From: Serratia marcescens
GTDB taxonomy: Bacteria; Pseudomonadota; Gammaproteobacteria; Enterobacterales; Enterobacteriaceae
Direction of reading: 5' to 3'
DNA length: 64,000 bases
NCBI RefSeq assembly: GCF_029846115.1
Contig: NZ_JARVZZ010000001.1
Span: 3,782,001-3,846,000, forward strand
The position numbers and the translations under genes were made by a program. Each line of letters opens with the position of its first letter. The stretch's first letter is position 1. Shown piece by piece: positions 31,045 to 40,933 of this stretch. The notes beneath the pieces are model-generated. The model did not search any database and had not been told where the DNA came from. It saw only the letters and a program-made list of their open reading frames with translations.

Positions 31045-32328
31045 ATGTCAACCTATCCAACTGGAGTAGAGAGCCACGGAGGCTCTCTGCGTTTGTGGTT
31101 CATCTATCGAGGGAGGCGGGTAAGAGAAAACCTAGGCGTCCCTGACACAGCAAAGAACAGAAAGCTAGCCGGGGAGCTTCGCTCCTCAGTCTGCTATGCA
31201 ATAAAGACTGGCTCCTTTAACTATGCCGCACAGTTCCCGCAGTCAAACAACCTAGCTAAATTTGGTTTCGTCGCTCCTGGTATAACTCTGGGCGAGGTTG
31301 CCAAGCGGTGGCTGGAGCTGAAACGCATGGAGATCAGCTTAAACGCTATAAACCGCTATACCTCCAATATTAAGGTTGCCACTGAGATATTGGGGCCAGA
31401 GCGGCTTATTTCGTCAATAACACACGAGGACATTTTAACTACAAGGAAGGAATTGCTCACTGGTCATCAAATCTGCGGAAAATACCAGAAGACGCGATGT
31501 GCGAAGAAGGGGCGGACGGCTAGGACGGTAAACGTTTATATGGCATGTCTTTCAGGTCTCTTCGAGTTTGCAGCCAGAAACGGTTATGTTGAAAAGTCGC
31601 CATTTGCTGGGGTGGAGCCGCTGCGCAAAAGCAAGTCTGAGCCAGATCCTCTTACACGCGATGAGTACCGTAGGCTGCTCGAAGCTGTTCCCTCAGAGCA
31701 GATAAGAAATTTGTGGGTGCTCGCCGTTAATACAGGGATGAGGCATGGCGAGATCAGCGCGCTTGCATGGGAGGATATCGACACAAAAAATTGGACAATC
31801 ACGATAAGCCGGAACATCGCGATGAAAGGCCATTTCACTCCGCCAAAAACAGACAGCAGCATTAGGACAATAAACCTTACTGATGCAGCGATACAAGCAC
31901 TCAAAAGCCAAATGGAATACACCAGACTTGGGAAGCAGCACAAGGTTAGTGTCCATCTGCGCGAGTTTGGCAGAACCCGTATTGATGAATGCACTTTTGT
32001 GTTTGTTCCCAGACTGACGGCGAGGAATGGAAAAGGAGGAGATTGGTATGGGCCAGGCTCTTTTGGTTCTACCTGGAACTTCATTTTAAAGAGAGCGGGG
32101 ATACGACACCGCAAGGCGTATGAGTCGAGACACACATACGCATGCTGGGCATTGAGCGCCGGAGTGAATCCAAACTTCATCGCGGCGCAAATGGGCCACT
32201 CGTCAGCACAGATGCTTTACACAGTGTATGGCAAGTGGATGAGCGACAATAACCAGGATCAACTGAGCATTTTAAACGCAAACTTTAAGAGCAATGCCCC
32301 ACAGATGCCCCAAGCATCTTTTAAGTGA
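31045..32328 (+). CDS. int: Tyrosine-recombinase integrase (IntR-like)
   Basis: A 427-residue tyrosine recombinase similar to Rac prophage IntR (MSTYPTGVESHGGSLRLWFI; GRTARTVNVYMACLSGLFEF). Catalytic residues: Arg233 (TGMRHGE), Arg362-His363 (ESRHTY), His385 (MGH), Tyr395 (VYGKW). The first residue of the HxxR motif is Tyr359, as in IntR from memory. Rac uses ttcA as its site; here the gene abuts ycgN, so the site differs or has diverged. Confidence 0.95.
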   Translation: MSTYPTGVESHGGSLRLWFIYRGRRVRENLGVPDTAKNRKLAGELRSSVCYAIKTGSFNYAAQFPQSNNLAKFGFVAPGITLGEVAKRWLELKRMEISLNAINRYTSNIKVATEILGPERLISSITHEDILTTRKELLTGHQICGKYQKTRCAKKGRTARTVNVYMACLSGLFEFAARNGYVEKSPFAGVEPLRKSKSEPDPLTRDEYRRLLEAVPSEQIRNLWVLAVNTGMRHGEISALAWEDIDTKNWTITISRNIAMKGHFTPPKTDSSIRTINLTDAAIQALKSQMEYTRLGKQHKVSVHLREFGRTRIDECTFVFVPRLTARNGKGGDWYGPGSFGSTWNFILKRAGIRHRKAYESRHTYACWALSAGVNPNFIAAQMGHSSAQMLYTVYGKWMSDNNQDQLSILNANFKSNAPQMPQASFK

Positions 32329-32354
32329 CAGACTTGCCATTCTAATTCAGATGC
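32329..32354. other. Presumed right attachment junction
   Basis: Only 26 bases separate the int stop from the ycgN stop. The phage-chromosome crossover must lie here or in the 3' end of ycgN, since ycgN looks intact. The core sequence cannot be fixed without the other end. Confidence 0.5.
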
Positions 32355-32801
32355 TTACCTAGCCCATTCCGGCTTGTTGAGGATATGGTCCTGCCAGTCC
32401 ACCACTTCGCTCTCGCGCACCGCGATATGCCGCACCGTGATGCGCTCGCCGTGCATCGCCGCCTTGGAGCCACTCAGCAGCGGGTGCCAGGGGAACAGCG
32501 GTTTGCCTTCACCGATCAGGCGATAGGCGCAGGTCGGCGGCAACCAATCGAAGGTGGTGAGGTTCTCGCGCGTCAGTTTGATGCAGTCCTCTTCCAGCTC
32601 GAAGCGCCGCTCATAGTTACGGCATTGGCAGGATTTGATGTTGAGCTGGTTGCAGGCTACGTTGGTAAAATAAATCTCGTCGGTATCTTCGTCGATCAGC
32701 TTATTCAAACAGCATTGCCCGCACCCGTCGCACAGCGATTCCCACTCTTGTTCTGACATTTCCGCCAGCGTTTTCTGTTGCCAAAAAGCGAGTTGTGACA
32801 T
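32355..32801 (-). CDS. ycgN: YcgN family cysteine-cluster protein
   Basis: A 148-residue protein with the cysteine cluster [12 protein letters not shown] near residue 24, [20 protein letters not shown], and the C-terminus [16 protein letters not shown]. It closely follows E. coli YcgN, which is probably an iron- or zinc-binding protein of unknown role. Its 3' end borders the prophage and is complete. Confidence 0.93.
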   Translation of the reverse strand: MSQLAFWQQKTLAEMSEQEWESLCDGCGQCCLNKLIDEDTDEIYFTNVACNQLNIKSCQCRNYERRFELEEDCIKLTRENLTTFDWLPPTCAYRLIGEGKPLFPWHPLLSGSKAAMHGERITVRHIAVRESEVVDWQDHILNKPEWAR

Positions 32802-32922
32802 GTTAGCGTCCGGTTTCGGTAAATGGATAAGTCACCTGCGCACAGGTTCGAGGGGGGACTATATAGACATTTTAGCCACAAGATGCAAGCTTTGCCGCCG
32901 ACGGCGCCGGCGGCAAGAGAGA

Positions 32923-33579
32923 TCAGATCACGCGGGTGCTGAGCGTTTTGCCGTTCAGACTGATTTTCAGCATGTCGCCGGAGGTCATCGGGCCCACGCC
33001 CTGCGGCGTGCCGGTCAGGATGATGTCGCCGGCGCGCAGCGTGAAGAAACGGCTCATGTAGCTGATAAGCGGCAGGATCGGCGTGATCATGTCACGCGTA
33101 TTGCCCTGCTGACGCAGTTGATCGTTGACGGTCAACGACAGCTCGGCGTTTTGCGGATCGCCGAATTCCGCCACCGGGATAAACCCCGACATCGGGCAGG
33201 AACCGTCGAAAGCCTTGGCCTTTTCCCACGGCTGACCGGCTTTTTTAAAGCCCGCCTGCAGATCGCGCAGCGTCAGATCGAGCGCCACGCCGTAGCCGGC
33301 GATCGCCCGTGCAACGCGGTCTTCGTTGGCCTGTTTCAACGGCGTGCCGATCAGCACCGCCAGCTCCACCTCATGGTGCACCGAGCCGAACTCTTTGGGG
33401 ATGGCCACCGGCTGGCGAATATCGCACAGCGCCGTTTCCGGTTTGATGAACACCACCGGCTCGACGGAAACCGCACTGCCCATTTCCTTGATGTGATCGG
33501 CGTAGTTGCTGCCGACGCAGACCACCTTGTTCACCGGGAAATCGAGCAGCGAACCCTGCCAGTCTCTATGTTGATACAT
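32923..33579 (-). CDS. ycgM: Fumarylacetoacetate hydrolase family protein YcgM
   Basis: A 218-residue FAH-fold protein (NKVVCVGSNYADHIKEMGSA; PVVFIKPETAL; HHEVELAVLIG; GDIILTGTPQGVGP). These segments carry the metal-binding acidic residues (E, E, D). E. coli YcgM belongs to this group of acylpyruvate hydrolase or oxaloacetate tautomerase enzymes. Lies between ycgN and the lytic transglycosylase gene. Confidence 0.92.
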   Translation of the reverse strand: MYQHRDWQGSLLDFPVNKVVCVGSNYADHIKEMGSAVSVEPVVFIKPETALCDIRQPVAIPKEFGSVHHEVELAVLIGTPLKQANEDRVARAIAGYGVALDLTLRDLQAGFKKAGQPWEKAKAFDGSCPMSGFIPVAEFGDPQNAELSLTVNDQLRQQGNTRDMITPILPLISYMSRFFTLRAGDIILTGTPQGVGPMTSGDMLKISLNGKTLSTRVI

Positions 33580-33637
33580 ACCGCTTCTCCCAAACTGTAG
33601 AGGCTTGGCGCGCCAAGCCGATTATTGGTGTGCCGGA

Positions 33638-34660
33638 TCAATGCCCGATAGCGTCCGCCATCATACCCACGGCGAGGGCGAAATAGTAAGAGCGATTCCA
33701 ATGCATGAGGGTGCGAAAATTATCATAGACCAGGAACGTCCGCCCCTGCAGATCATCCGGCGCAATGATCCAACCACGCTGAACGGCATGCGGCAACGCA
33801 CGGCCATCCGCACGACGCACCCCGCGTTGCTGCCAGGCGTTGACGCTGCGCGCCTGCGCGTCTTTCAAGCCCAACTCGGCCCGATTGAAACCGGCGGGCA
33901 GTTTGACCTCGCGCCCCCAGCCGATGCCGGGCTGCCAGCCTTCTTTGGACAAATAACTGGCCGTAGACGCGAAGACATCATCAATGTTGTTCCAGATATC
34001 GATGCGCCCGTCACCGTCGCCGTCCGCCGCGTAGCGCAAGAAGGAGCTCGGCATAAACTGGCACTGCCCCATCGCGCCGGCCCAGGAGCCTTTCAGCGGC
34101 GTATCGCCGACGTGCCCCTGCTCAACTATCTGCAACGCCGCCATCAGTTCCTGGCTGAAAAAGGCCTCGCGGCGTCCTTCAAACGCCAGCGTCGCCAGCG
34201 CAGACACCACGTCTTCCCGCCCCTGGATCTTGCCGTAGGCGCTCTCCATGCCCCATAGCGCGATGATATAGCGCCCTGGCACCCGGTAGCGCTCGCTGGC
34301 GCGCGTCCATTGCGCCTGGCGCTGCCGGTACAGCTCGCGCCCTTGGCGCACCTTGGCGGGCGATATCACACGCCTCAGGTAGTCATCCAGGGTGACCTTT
34401 TGCTCCGGCTGATTCCGATCGGCCTTGATCACCCGATCAACGAAATGGATTTGCGCAAAAGCGCGGCCAAGGGTGCTCTGGCTGATGCCCTGCTCCCGAG
34501 CCCGGCGCTTGAGTTGCTCGACATACGCCGGGAACTGCGCCGGATCCCGGCCGCTCGCCGCCAGCGTCGTCTCCTGTGCCGCCTGCGGTGAGCCCGGCAT
34601 CAGCACTCCGCCCAGCGCCAGCCAAGCGGCCAATACGGTTCTTCTCGCCGAACGTGTCAT
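33638..34660 (-). CDS. Lytic murein transglycosylase (MltB family)
   Basis: A 340-residue exported protein. Signal peptide (TVLAAWLALGGVLMPGSPQA), then the SLT family 3 domain with catalytic Glu in IIALWGMESAYGKIQG (about residue 137), and GSWAGAMGQCQFMPSSFLRY, the MltB fingerprint. C-terminal part carries a peptidoglycan-binding look. It makes anhydromuropeptides in cell-wall turnover. No lipobox, so it is probably soluble in the periplasm. Confidence 0.9.
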   Translation of the reverse strand: MTRSARRTVLAAWLALGGVLMPGSPQAAQETTLAASGRDPAQFPAYVEQLKRRAREQGISQSTLGRAFAQIHFVDRVIKADRNQPEQKVTLDDYLRRVISPAKVRQGRELYRQRQAQWTRASERYRVPGRYIIALWGMESAYGKIQGREDVVSALATLAFEGRREAFFSQELMAALQIVEQGHVGDTPLKGSWAGAMGQCQFMPSSFLRYAADGDGDGRIDIWNNIDDVFASTASYLSKEGWQPGIGWGREVKLPAGFNRAELGLKDAQARSVNAWQQRGVRRADGRALPHAVQRGWIIAPDDLQGRTFLVYDNFRTLMHWNRSYYFALAVGMMADAIGH

Positions 34661-34688
34661 CGCGCCTCCCCTGGCCGTGGCGACTGTC

Positions 34689-34961
34689 TCAGGCCTTGTC
34701 GCCGGCCAGATGCTGATTGAGCAGGTTTTCGACCGGCGGCGGGAACTGCAGGTAATAGCCTTCATCTTTCAACGCCTGCTTCACCTTTTCGATATCCGCC
34801 GAGGCCAATTTCTTGCGCTCATCGAGCGAAAGCATCATGGCGAATTGCGGCACGCCGAAACTTTTCATCAGCGCTTCCGGCACACGAGAGAAATCGTCTT
34901 TTTTTTCGACATAAAGATAAGTTTGATCGCGTTTCGGGCTTCTATAGATCACACAAAGCAT
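34689..34961 (-). CDS. ycgL: YcgL domain protein
   Basis: A 90-residue protein ([40 protein letters not shown]) of the conserved YcgL family, found next to minC in enterobacteria. Function unknown. Divergent from minC. Confidence 0.93.
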   Translation of the reverse strand: MLCVIYRSPKRDQTYLYVEKKDDFSRVPEALMKSFGVPQFAMMLSLDERKKLASADIEKVKQALKDEGYYLQFPPPVENLLNQHLAGDKA

Positions 34962-34992
34962 TTTTTTAACTCTATTTAATTGAGGGAGCGTC

Positions 34993-35021
34993 TTGCCTGG
35001 ATATAACTCTGACTATAACAT
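34993..35021 (+). promoter_or_regulatory. Candidate minCDE promoter
   Basis: TTGCCT (34993-34998), 17 bases, TAACAT (35016-35021), about 75 bases before minC in the ycgL-minC divergent gap. Predicted from hexamers and spacing. Confidence 0.45.
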
Positions 35022-35097
35022 GCTTATAGTACATCGGAATATCGCACCCCGAGTGGTATTCCGGGGATTTAAAGTTGCTGAGACTGAGTCAGGATAG

Positions 35098-35793
35098 ATG
35101 TCACAATCGCCAATTGAGCTAAAAGGCAGCAGTTTTACCCTATCGGTTGTTCATTTGCATAATTCGCAGCCCGAGGTAATACGTCAGGCGTTACAGGAAA
35201 AAGTTGAGCAAGCGCCCGCTTTTCTGAAAAACGCCCCTGTTGTTATCAACGTCGCAACGCTGGAAGGCGATGCGAACTGGAAAGAACTTCAACAGGCTGT
35301 CGCGGCAGCAGGTCTGCGCGTTGTGGGTATCAGCGGTTGCAGAGATGAGCGTCAAAAGCGCGCGATAGCCCGTGCCGGGCTGCCGCTGCTGAGCGAAGGC
35401 AAAGGCCAGAAAATGGCGACGCCGGAGCCTGCGCCTGCGCCCGTGGTGGCGGATAACGCCCCCGCCAAAACGCGCATCATCAGTACGCCTGTCCGTTCCG
35501 GCCAACAGATTTACGCCCGCAACTGCGATCTTATCGTGACCAGCAGCGTCAGCGCCGGCGCCGAATTGATTGCCGACGGCAATATTCATGTCTACGGCAT
35601 GATGCGCGGTCGCGCACTGGCAGGCGCGTCAGGCGACACGCAATGTCAGATTTTTTGCACCCACCTGGCGGCTGAGCTAGTCTCTATCGCAGGGCAGTAC
35701 TGGTTGAGCGACCAAATCCCGTCCGATTACGTCGGGCAGGCCGTACGACTCAGCCTGTTGGATAACGCTTTAACCATACAACCTTTAAATTAA
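35098..35793 (+). CDS. minC: Septum-site determining protein MinC
   Basis: A 231-residue FtsZ-assembly inhibitor. N-terminal domain (residues 1-105), a proline-rich linker (EPAPAPVV), and the C-terminal beta-helix domain beginning [20 protein letters not shown] (about 137-156), which binds MinD. First gene of minCDE. Confidence 0.97.
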   Translation: MSQSPIELKGSSFTLSVVHLHNSQPEVIRQALQEKVEQAPAFLKNAPVVINVATLEGDANWKELQQAVAAAGLRVVGISGCRDERQKRAIARAGLPLLSEGKGQKMATPEPAPAPVVADNAPAKTRIISTPVRSGQQIYARNCDLIVTSSVSAGAELIADGNIHVYGMMRGRALAGASGDTQCQIFCTHLAAELVSIAGQYWLSDQIPSDYVGQAVRLSLLDNALTIQPLN

Positions 35794-35818
35794 GCCCTTT
35801 TGACAAGGAATCCATTTC

Positions 35819-36631
35819 ATGGCACGCATTATTGTTGTTACATCGGGTAAAGGGGGCGTTGGCAAGACCACTTCGAGCGCGGCCATCGCTACCGGCCTGG
35901 CCCAGAAAGGCAAGAAAACCGTCGTGATCGATTTCGATATCGGTCTGCGTAATCTTGACCTGATCATGGGCTGCGAACGTCGGGTAGTGTATGATTTCGT
36001 GAACGTGATTCAGGGCGATGCCACGCTGAATCAGGCGTTGATCAAAGACAAACGCACTGAAAACCTCTATATCCTGCCTGCTTCGCAGACGCGCGACAAA
36101 GACGCGTTGACCCGCGAAGGCGTTGAAAAAATTCTCAACGATCTCGGCGAGATGGATTTTGACTTCGTGGTGTGCGATTCACCGGCCGGTATCGAAACCG
36201 GTGCGCTGATGGCGCTGTATTTCGCCGACGAAGCTATCATCACCACCAACCCGGAAGTGTCTTCGGTACGCGACTCCGACCGTATCCTGGGCATCCTCTC
36301 CTCCAAGTCACGCCGCGCCGAGAAAGGTGAATCGCCAATCAAGGAACACCTGCTGCTGACCCGTTACAACCCGGGCCGCGTCAGCCGTGGCGACATGCTG
36401 AGCATGGAAGACGTGCTGGAAATCCTGCGTATTCCACTGGTGGGTGTGATTCCGGAAGACCAGTCCGTGCTGCGCGCTTCCAACCAGGGTGAGCCTGTCA
36501 TTCTGGATGCCGAGTCAGACGCCGGTAAGGCGTACGACGATACCGTTTGCCGCTTGTTGGGGGAAGAACGCCCATTCCGCTTCATTGAAGAAGAGAAGAA
36601 GGGTTTCCTGAAACGCCTTTTTGGGGGATAA
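35819..36631 (+). CDS. minD: Division-site ATPase MinD
   Basis: A 270-residue deviant Walker A ATPase (GKGGVGKTT at residues 10-18) with a C-terminal amphipathic membrane helix (EKKGFLKRLFGG). It recruits MinC to the membrane and oscillates with MinE. 25 bases after minC and 3 bases before minE. Confidence 0.98.
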   Translation: MARIIVVTSGKGGVGKTTSSAAIATGLAQKGKKTVVIDFDIGLRNLDLIMGCERRVVYDFVNVIQGDATLNQALIKDKRTENLYILPASQTRDKDALTREGVEKILNDLGEMDFDFVVCDSPAGIETGALMALYFADEAIITTNPEVSSVRDSDRILGILSSKSRRAEKGESPIKEHLLLTRYNPGRVSRGDMLSMEDVLEILRIPLVGVIPEDQSVLRASNQGEPVILDAESDAGKAYDDTVCRLLGEERPFRFIEEEKKGFLKRLFGG

Positions 36632-36634
36632 ACC

Positions 36635-36904
36635 ATGGCCTTATTAGACTTCTTTCTGTCCCGCAAAAAACAGACAGCCAATATAGCCAAGGAACGGCTG
36701 CAGATTATCGTCGCAGAGCGTCGTCGCGGGGACAGTGAGCCCCCGTATCTGCCTGATCTGAAACGCGATATTCTGGCGGTTATTTGCAAATACATTCAGA
36801 TCGATCCTGAAATGCTGCACGTGCAGTTCGAGCAGAAAGGGGACGACATTTCGGTACTTGAACTTAACGTGACATTACCGGAATCGGAAGAAGCAGCTAA
36901 ATGA
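36635..36904 (+). CDS. minE: MinE topological specificity factor
   Basis: An 89-residue protein: membrane-targeting N-terminus ([20 protein letters not shown]), MinD-binding helix, dimerisation domain. It stimulates MinD ATPase and restricts division to mid-cell. Confidence 0.98.
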   Translation: MALLDFFLSRKKQTANIAKERLQIIVAERRRGDSEPPYLPDLKRDILAVICKYIQIDPEMLHVQFEQKGDDISVLELNVTLPESEEAAK

Positions 36905-36918
36905 TTGCGACGCATTAA

Positions 36919-36948
36919 TTACCCCCTGTATATTTTATGCAGGGGGTA
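36919..36948. terminator. Hairpin after minE
   Basis: TACCCCCTG and CAGGGGGTA form a perfect 9-bp stem around an AT-rich loop, 15 bases past the minE stop. No long T-run on either strand, so termination may be weak. Confidence 0.5.
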
Positions 36949-37141
36949 ACTGTATGTGCATCCAGTTATTAAGCTTTATCGGCAGCAAAAAAGCCATTTT
37001 TTCCTTTGGGACTATTCCCAATTAACTTTGCCGCCGCCTCGTTTAAAGTAAATTCTGGCCAGATTTACCTTCAACGCATTATTTCCTGCCTATATTCACC
37101 CGAGCAGAGTTTCCCTACCCTGCCCTGGTGATAATCAGCGA

Positions 37142-38263
37142 TTAATAATCTTTCAGGATGTCCTGCAACGGTGCCATTAATAAATCGCCGCGCCAGCCAC
37201 TGATTAATTCAGGGCGATTTTCGCCGTCCTTCAGTTTCCAATGCCAGTTCAGCAATTGGTTAATTTGGCGACGGGATGCCAGCAGCTCGCTACTCAACCC
37301 ACTTTGCTCACTGACGGTAGCGATCGCCGCCTTGATGTCTTTGAACACCTTCTTGTAACCCGGCTGATCGATAAGGTTGGCCAGCGGCGCCGGCAACTCG
37401 GATTCCTCCAGCGCTTCGGCTTCCGCCACCAGCGCCAACAGCGTTTTACCGTGATAACGGATCTCCGGCCCGCTCAGACCAAGCAAATCCAGTTCTCCCA
37501 GCGAAGACGGCATATAGCGCGCCACCTGCCACAGGTTTTCCTCACGCACCACGAAGTTCACCGCCAGATCGCGCTCGCGCGCCTGGCGCAGCCGCCATTC
37601 CGCCAACTTCTGCAGACAACCGAGCTGACGCGGGCGCAGCTGCCACGCGTTGTTGATTTCGCGGTAGGCCAATTCCGGCGCCAGCGTCTCGCTACGGCGC
37701 TGGCACAGCAGCAGGCACTCGTTATTGGCTGCCGCGGTCCAACCGGCCTCTTCGGTCTCCTGCACCAGCTGTTTGGCCATCGGCAGCAGATAGAACACGT
37801 CGGCGGCCGCGTACACGCACTGCCTTTCGGTCAGCGGACGCGCCAGCCAGTCGGTGCGCGACTCGCTCTTGTCCAGCTCAACCTTCATGTACTCCGCCAC
37901 CAGCGTCGCGAAGCCACAGGAGAGCGGCCGGCCGATAAAGGCCGCCAGGATCTGAGTATCGACCATCGGCGTCGGCAGCGTTTTAAAGGCGTTGAGAAAC
38001 ACTTCGAGATCTTCACTGCCGGCATGCAGGAACTTCACCACGGCGGTGTCGGCCAGCAAGTCGACAAACGGCTGCCATTCCTTGATCGGCAGAGGATCGA
38101 TGAGGGAGAGTTGTTCACCGTCGTAGAGCTGGATCAGGCCCAGCTGCGGATAGTAGGTGCGCGTTCTGACAAACTCGGTGTCCAGCGCAATCTGAGCATG
38201 CTTTCTCGCCTGCTCGCAGACTTGCTGCAATCCGGCATCGGTAGTGATCAACTGATAATTCAA
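37142..38263 (-). CDS. rnd: Ribonuclease D
   Basis: A 373-residue 3'-5' exoribonuclease with DEDD motifs: IALDTEFVRTRTY (residues 26-38), FLHAGSEDLEVF, and YAAADVFYLLPM, followed by an HRDC domain (LAEWRLRQARERDLAVNFVV). Trims tRNA 3' ends. Lies downstream of fadD on the same strand. Confidence 0.96.
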   Translation of the reverse strand: MNYQLITTDAGLQQVCEQARKHAQIALDTEFVRTRTYYPQLGLIQLYDGEQLSLIDPLPIKEWQPFVDLLADTAVVKFLHAGSEDLEVFLNAFKTLPTPMVDTQILAAFIGRPLSCGFATLVAEYMKVELDKSESRTDWLARPLTERQCVYAAADVFYLLPMAKQLVQETEEAGWTAAANNECLLLCQRRSETLAPELAYREINNAWQLRPRQLGCLQKLAEWRLRQARERDLAVNFVVREENLWQVARYMPSSLGELDLLGLSGPEIRYHGKTLLALVAEAEALEESELPAPLANLIDQPGYKKVFKDIKAAIATVSEQSGLSSELLASRRQINQLLNWHWKLKDGENRPELISGWRGDLLMAPLQDILKDY

Positions 38264-38291
38264 AACATCATTCTCTTGTAGGATTCAAACA

Positions 38292-38321
38292 CAACAACGC
38301 CGGCATTCACCGGCGTTGTTG
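38292..38321 (-). terminator. fadD terminator hairpin
   Basis: A perfect 12-bp stem CAACAACGCCGG with its complement and a 6-base loop, followed on the minus strand by TGTTTG. It lies between fadD and rnd. Confidence 0.6.
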
Positions 38322-38344
38322 ATAGTCAGGCGCGAAAGCCAGAC

Positions 38345-40033
38345 CTAGGCGGCATCGGCCGGCTTCGGTGTTTTTAGCTCATCGCGCAGTTCTCGCCGCA
38401 AAATCTTGCCGACGTTCGACTTCGGCAGTTCATCGCGGAACTCAACAATTTTAGGCACTTTATACCCGGTCAGGTGGCGGCGGCAATGGGTCAACAGCTC
38501 TTCCTTGGTCAGCGAGGCGTCTTTCTTCACCACGCAGATCTTCACCGTTTCGCCGGAGGCCTCGCTGGGCACGCCGATCGCCGCACATTCCAGCACTTTC
38601 GGATGCTGGCTGACCACGTCCTCGATTTCGTTCGGGTAAACGTTGAAACCGGAGACCAGGATCATGTCTTTCTTACGGTCGACGATGCGCACAAACCCCT
38701 GCTCGTCTACGGTCACCACATCACCGGTCGCCAGCCAGCCGTCTTTCAGCACTTCGTCGGTAGCGTCCGGGCGCTGCCAATAGCCTAACATAACTTGCGG
38801 CCCTTTGACCCACAGTTCGCCCGGTTCGCCCGGCGGCACATCGTGACCGTTGTCGTCCACCAGCCGAATGTCCGTCGACGGCACCGGCAAACCGATACTG
38901 CCGCTGTAGTGTTTCAGATCGTAAGGGTTACCGGCCACCAGCGGCGCGCACTCCGTCAGGCCATAGCCTTCCAGCAGGTGTTTGCCGGTGGTTTTCTCCC
39001 ACTTCTCGGCCACCGCTTTTTGCACCGACATGCCGCCGCCGACCGAGAAACGCAGCGTAGAAAAATCGAGTTTGTGGAACTCTTCGTTGTTCAGCAATGC
39101 GTTGAACAACGTATTCACCCCGCTCATGGCGGTGAACGGGTATTTGCCCAGTTCCTTCACCAGCCCTGGAATATCGCGCGGGTTGGTGATCAACAAATTG
39201 CGCCCGCCCAGATCGATAAACAGCAGGCAGTTCACCGTCAGCGCAAAAATGTGGTACAGCGGCAACGCCGTCACCACCAGTTCCTGCCCTTCGCGGAACA
39301 GCGGCGAATAGGCGGCCTTGGCCTGCTCGAGGTTGGCCTGCATGTTGCGGTGCGTCAGCATCGCGCCCTTCGCCACGCCGGTGGTACCGCCGGTGTATTG
39401 CAGGAAGGCTAAATCGGCATTAATGATGTCCGGTTTTACATATTGCAGGCGCCGGCCGCGCTGCAGCGCGCTGCGGAATGAAATGGCATCCGGTAGGTTG
39501 TATTTCGGTACCAGGCGCTTAACGTACTTGACCACGAAGTTGACCAGCGTGCCTTTGGCGGCAGAAAGCTGATCGCCCATGCGCGTCAGGATCACGTGCT
39601 TGACCTGGGTGTTGAACACCACTTTTTCCAACGTATGGGCAAAGTTGGAGACGATGACGATGGCGCTGGCGCCGCTGTCGTTCAACTGGTGCTCCAGCTC
39701 GCGCGGGGTGTACAGCGGGTTGACGTTGACCACCACCATACCGGCGCGCAGAATGCCGAACAGGGCGATAGGGTATTGCAACAGGTTAGGCATCATCAGC
39801 GCGACGCGGTCGCCCTTCTTCAGGCCCAGTTCATTTTGCAGGTAAGCCGCGAAAGCCCGGCTGCGTTCTTCCAGTTTGCGGAAGGTCATCACCTCGCCCA
39901 TGTTGATAAAGGCGGGCTGATCGGCATAGCGCTGCACGGCATGCTCAAACATTTCGATCAACGACGAATAGCGATCGGCATCAATCTCTGCGGGCACATC
40001 TGCCGGATACCGTTTTAACCAGACCTTATCCAA
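38345..40033 (-). CDS. fadD: Long-chain fatty acid-CoA ligase
   Basis: A 562-residue enzyme (E. coli FadD 561) that activates imported fatty acids. AMP-binding signature [14 protein letters not shown] near residue 212, then [10 protein letters not shown] and [12 protein letters not shown]. The TTG at 40033 ([14 protein letters not shown]) is chosen as start. It aligns with the E. coli start and has CAGGAG 8 bases upstream; in-frame ATGs farther upstream lack homology. Confidence 0.95.
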   Translation of the reverse strand: MDKVWLKRYPADVPAEIDADRYSSLIEMFEHAVQRYADQPAFINMGEVMTFRKLEERSRAFAAYLQNELGLKKGDRVALMMPNLLQYPIALFGILRAGMVVVNVNPLYTPRELEHQLNDSGASAIVIVSNFAHTLEKVVFNTQVKHVILTRMGDQLSAAKGTLVNFVVKYVKRLVPKYNLPDAISFRSALQRGRRLQYVKPDIINADLAFLQYTGGTTGVAKGAMLTHRNMQANLEQAKAAYSPLFREGQELVVTALPLYHIFALTVNCLLFIDLGGRNLLITNPRDIPGLVKELGKYPFTAMSGVNTLFNALLNNEEFHKLDFSTLRFSVGGGMSVQKAVAEKWEKTTGKHLLEGYGLTECAPLVAGNPYDLKHYSGSIGLPVPSTDIRLVDDNGHDVPPGEPGELWVKGPQVMLGYWQRPDATDEVLKDGWLATGDVVTVDEQGFVRIVDRKKDMILVSGFNVYPNEIEDVVSQHPKVLECAAIGVPSEASGETVKICVVKKDASLTKEELLTHCRRHLTGYKVPKIVEFRDELPKSNVGKILRRELRDELKTPKPADAA

Positions 40034-40184
40034 GGTATTACTCCTGAAATCATTACTAATTATCATCGCAGCCCTCAAACTCGCAGCCTAACCATAACAA
40101 TATTTTAACTCAGCGGACCAGTTCGGGTTTTAAACATTATTCAGGTTGCGATGTACGTCACTAATTGTCGGATATTCCTTATCC

Positions 40185-40214
40185 AAAAAAGCAAAAGGGC
40201 GGCCTGAGCCGCCC
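40185..40214 (-). terminator. Terminator of the slp-family gene
   Basis: On the minus strand GGGCGGC-TCAG-GCCGCCC followed by TTTTGCTTTTTT. Confidence 0.8.
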
Positions 40215-40242
40215 TGTCAAATTTGTTCACATCAAGCGTATG

Positions 40243-40833
40243 TTACTCGGTTACGATGGTTTGCACCTGTGCCGGGCCGGCGTTGTACCAACCATAGCCT
40301 GCGCCCCAACCGGGTCCCCACGGGCCACCGCGCCAGCCCCAGGGCCCCATCGGCGCCGGCGGCATCACTACCTGCTGCACCAGATGCCAACGTTTGAAAC
40401 CGGTCACGTTCATCGTTACGAAACGATACGGCGTCATGCCGATCCGCCCTTCTTTCAGGCCGGTAATGGGGCCGACGACGGTCACCAACTGGCCTTTAAA
40501 ATCGACCGGTTCGAGGAAGCCGTTCACCGTGGCCAGCAAGCGGCCGCGCGACGGCTCGCCCAATATCGGCCGCGCACCGCTGTCGAGCGGCACCGCCGCA
40601 ATCTCCAGCACCGTGCGCCCTTGCTCGTTGGCGACGTTCACCACGGTGCCGCCGAAGCGGGCTTCCGCGCCGGTAAACAGGTTGGGCGCATTTTGTACCG
40701 AGGAAAGCTGAGTCACCGGTGAGGGGCTTGACCCCTTGATCGCATCAGGTACGGTGACGCACCCGGACAGAACCAGCGTGCCGCAGGCGACGGCCAGCAG
40801 CGACAGCTTTTTACTTGCAGTGCGGATTAACAT
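40243..40833 (-). CDS. yeaY: Slp/YeaY family outer-membrane lipoprotein
   Basis: A 196-residue lipoprotein: signal peptide and lipobox VLSGC (Cys at about 25), then the Slp domain ([40 protein letters not shown]). The place between tsaB and fadD is that of E. coli yeaY. The C-terminus has an unusual Trp/Gly/Pro-rich tail ([20 protein letters not shown]). Confidence 0.88.
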   Translation of the reverse strand: MLIRTASKKLSLLAVACGTLVLSGCVTVPDAIKGSSPSPVTQLSSVQNAPNLFTGAEARFGGTVVNVANEQGRTVLEIAAVPLDSGARPILGEPSRGRLLATVNGFLEPVDFKGQLVTVVGPITGLKEGRIGMTPYRFVTMNVTGFKRWHLVQQVVMPPAPMGPWGWRGGPWGPGWGAGYGWYNAGPAQVQTIVTE

Positions 40834-40933
40834 GGTCGCAATCTCCTGAAATGCCTGTAACTTTGACCGCGTTTCATCGTTCAAGTTGCAGGCTTTCATC
40901 GCCCGGCATCAACAACAGCACAATACGCCGCGC

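Larger units (their letters stand above)
1..32340. mobile_element. Lambda-like siphovirus prophage (right part; left end outside window)
   Basis: A continuous phage gene set with lambda-type organisation: late genes and the PR operon on the minus strand, the immunity region at 20.6-22.15 kb, the PL operon on the plus strand, and xis-int at the right edge. The integrase stop at 32328 lies 27 bases from the 3' end of the chromosomal gene ycgN, so the right junction falls at about 32.33-32.36 kb. Tape-measure, tail-tip and fibre genes are missing, as expected if the prophage continues left of base 1. All structural and regulatory genes seen look intact, so it may be inducible. Confidence 0.95.

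Noticed and set aside
1..32340. Search for CRISPR arrays, retrons, rRNA, IS elements or a second attachment site
   Set aside because: None seen: no regular spaced repeats, reverse transcriptase, transposase or matching core; the far prophage end is outside the window.
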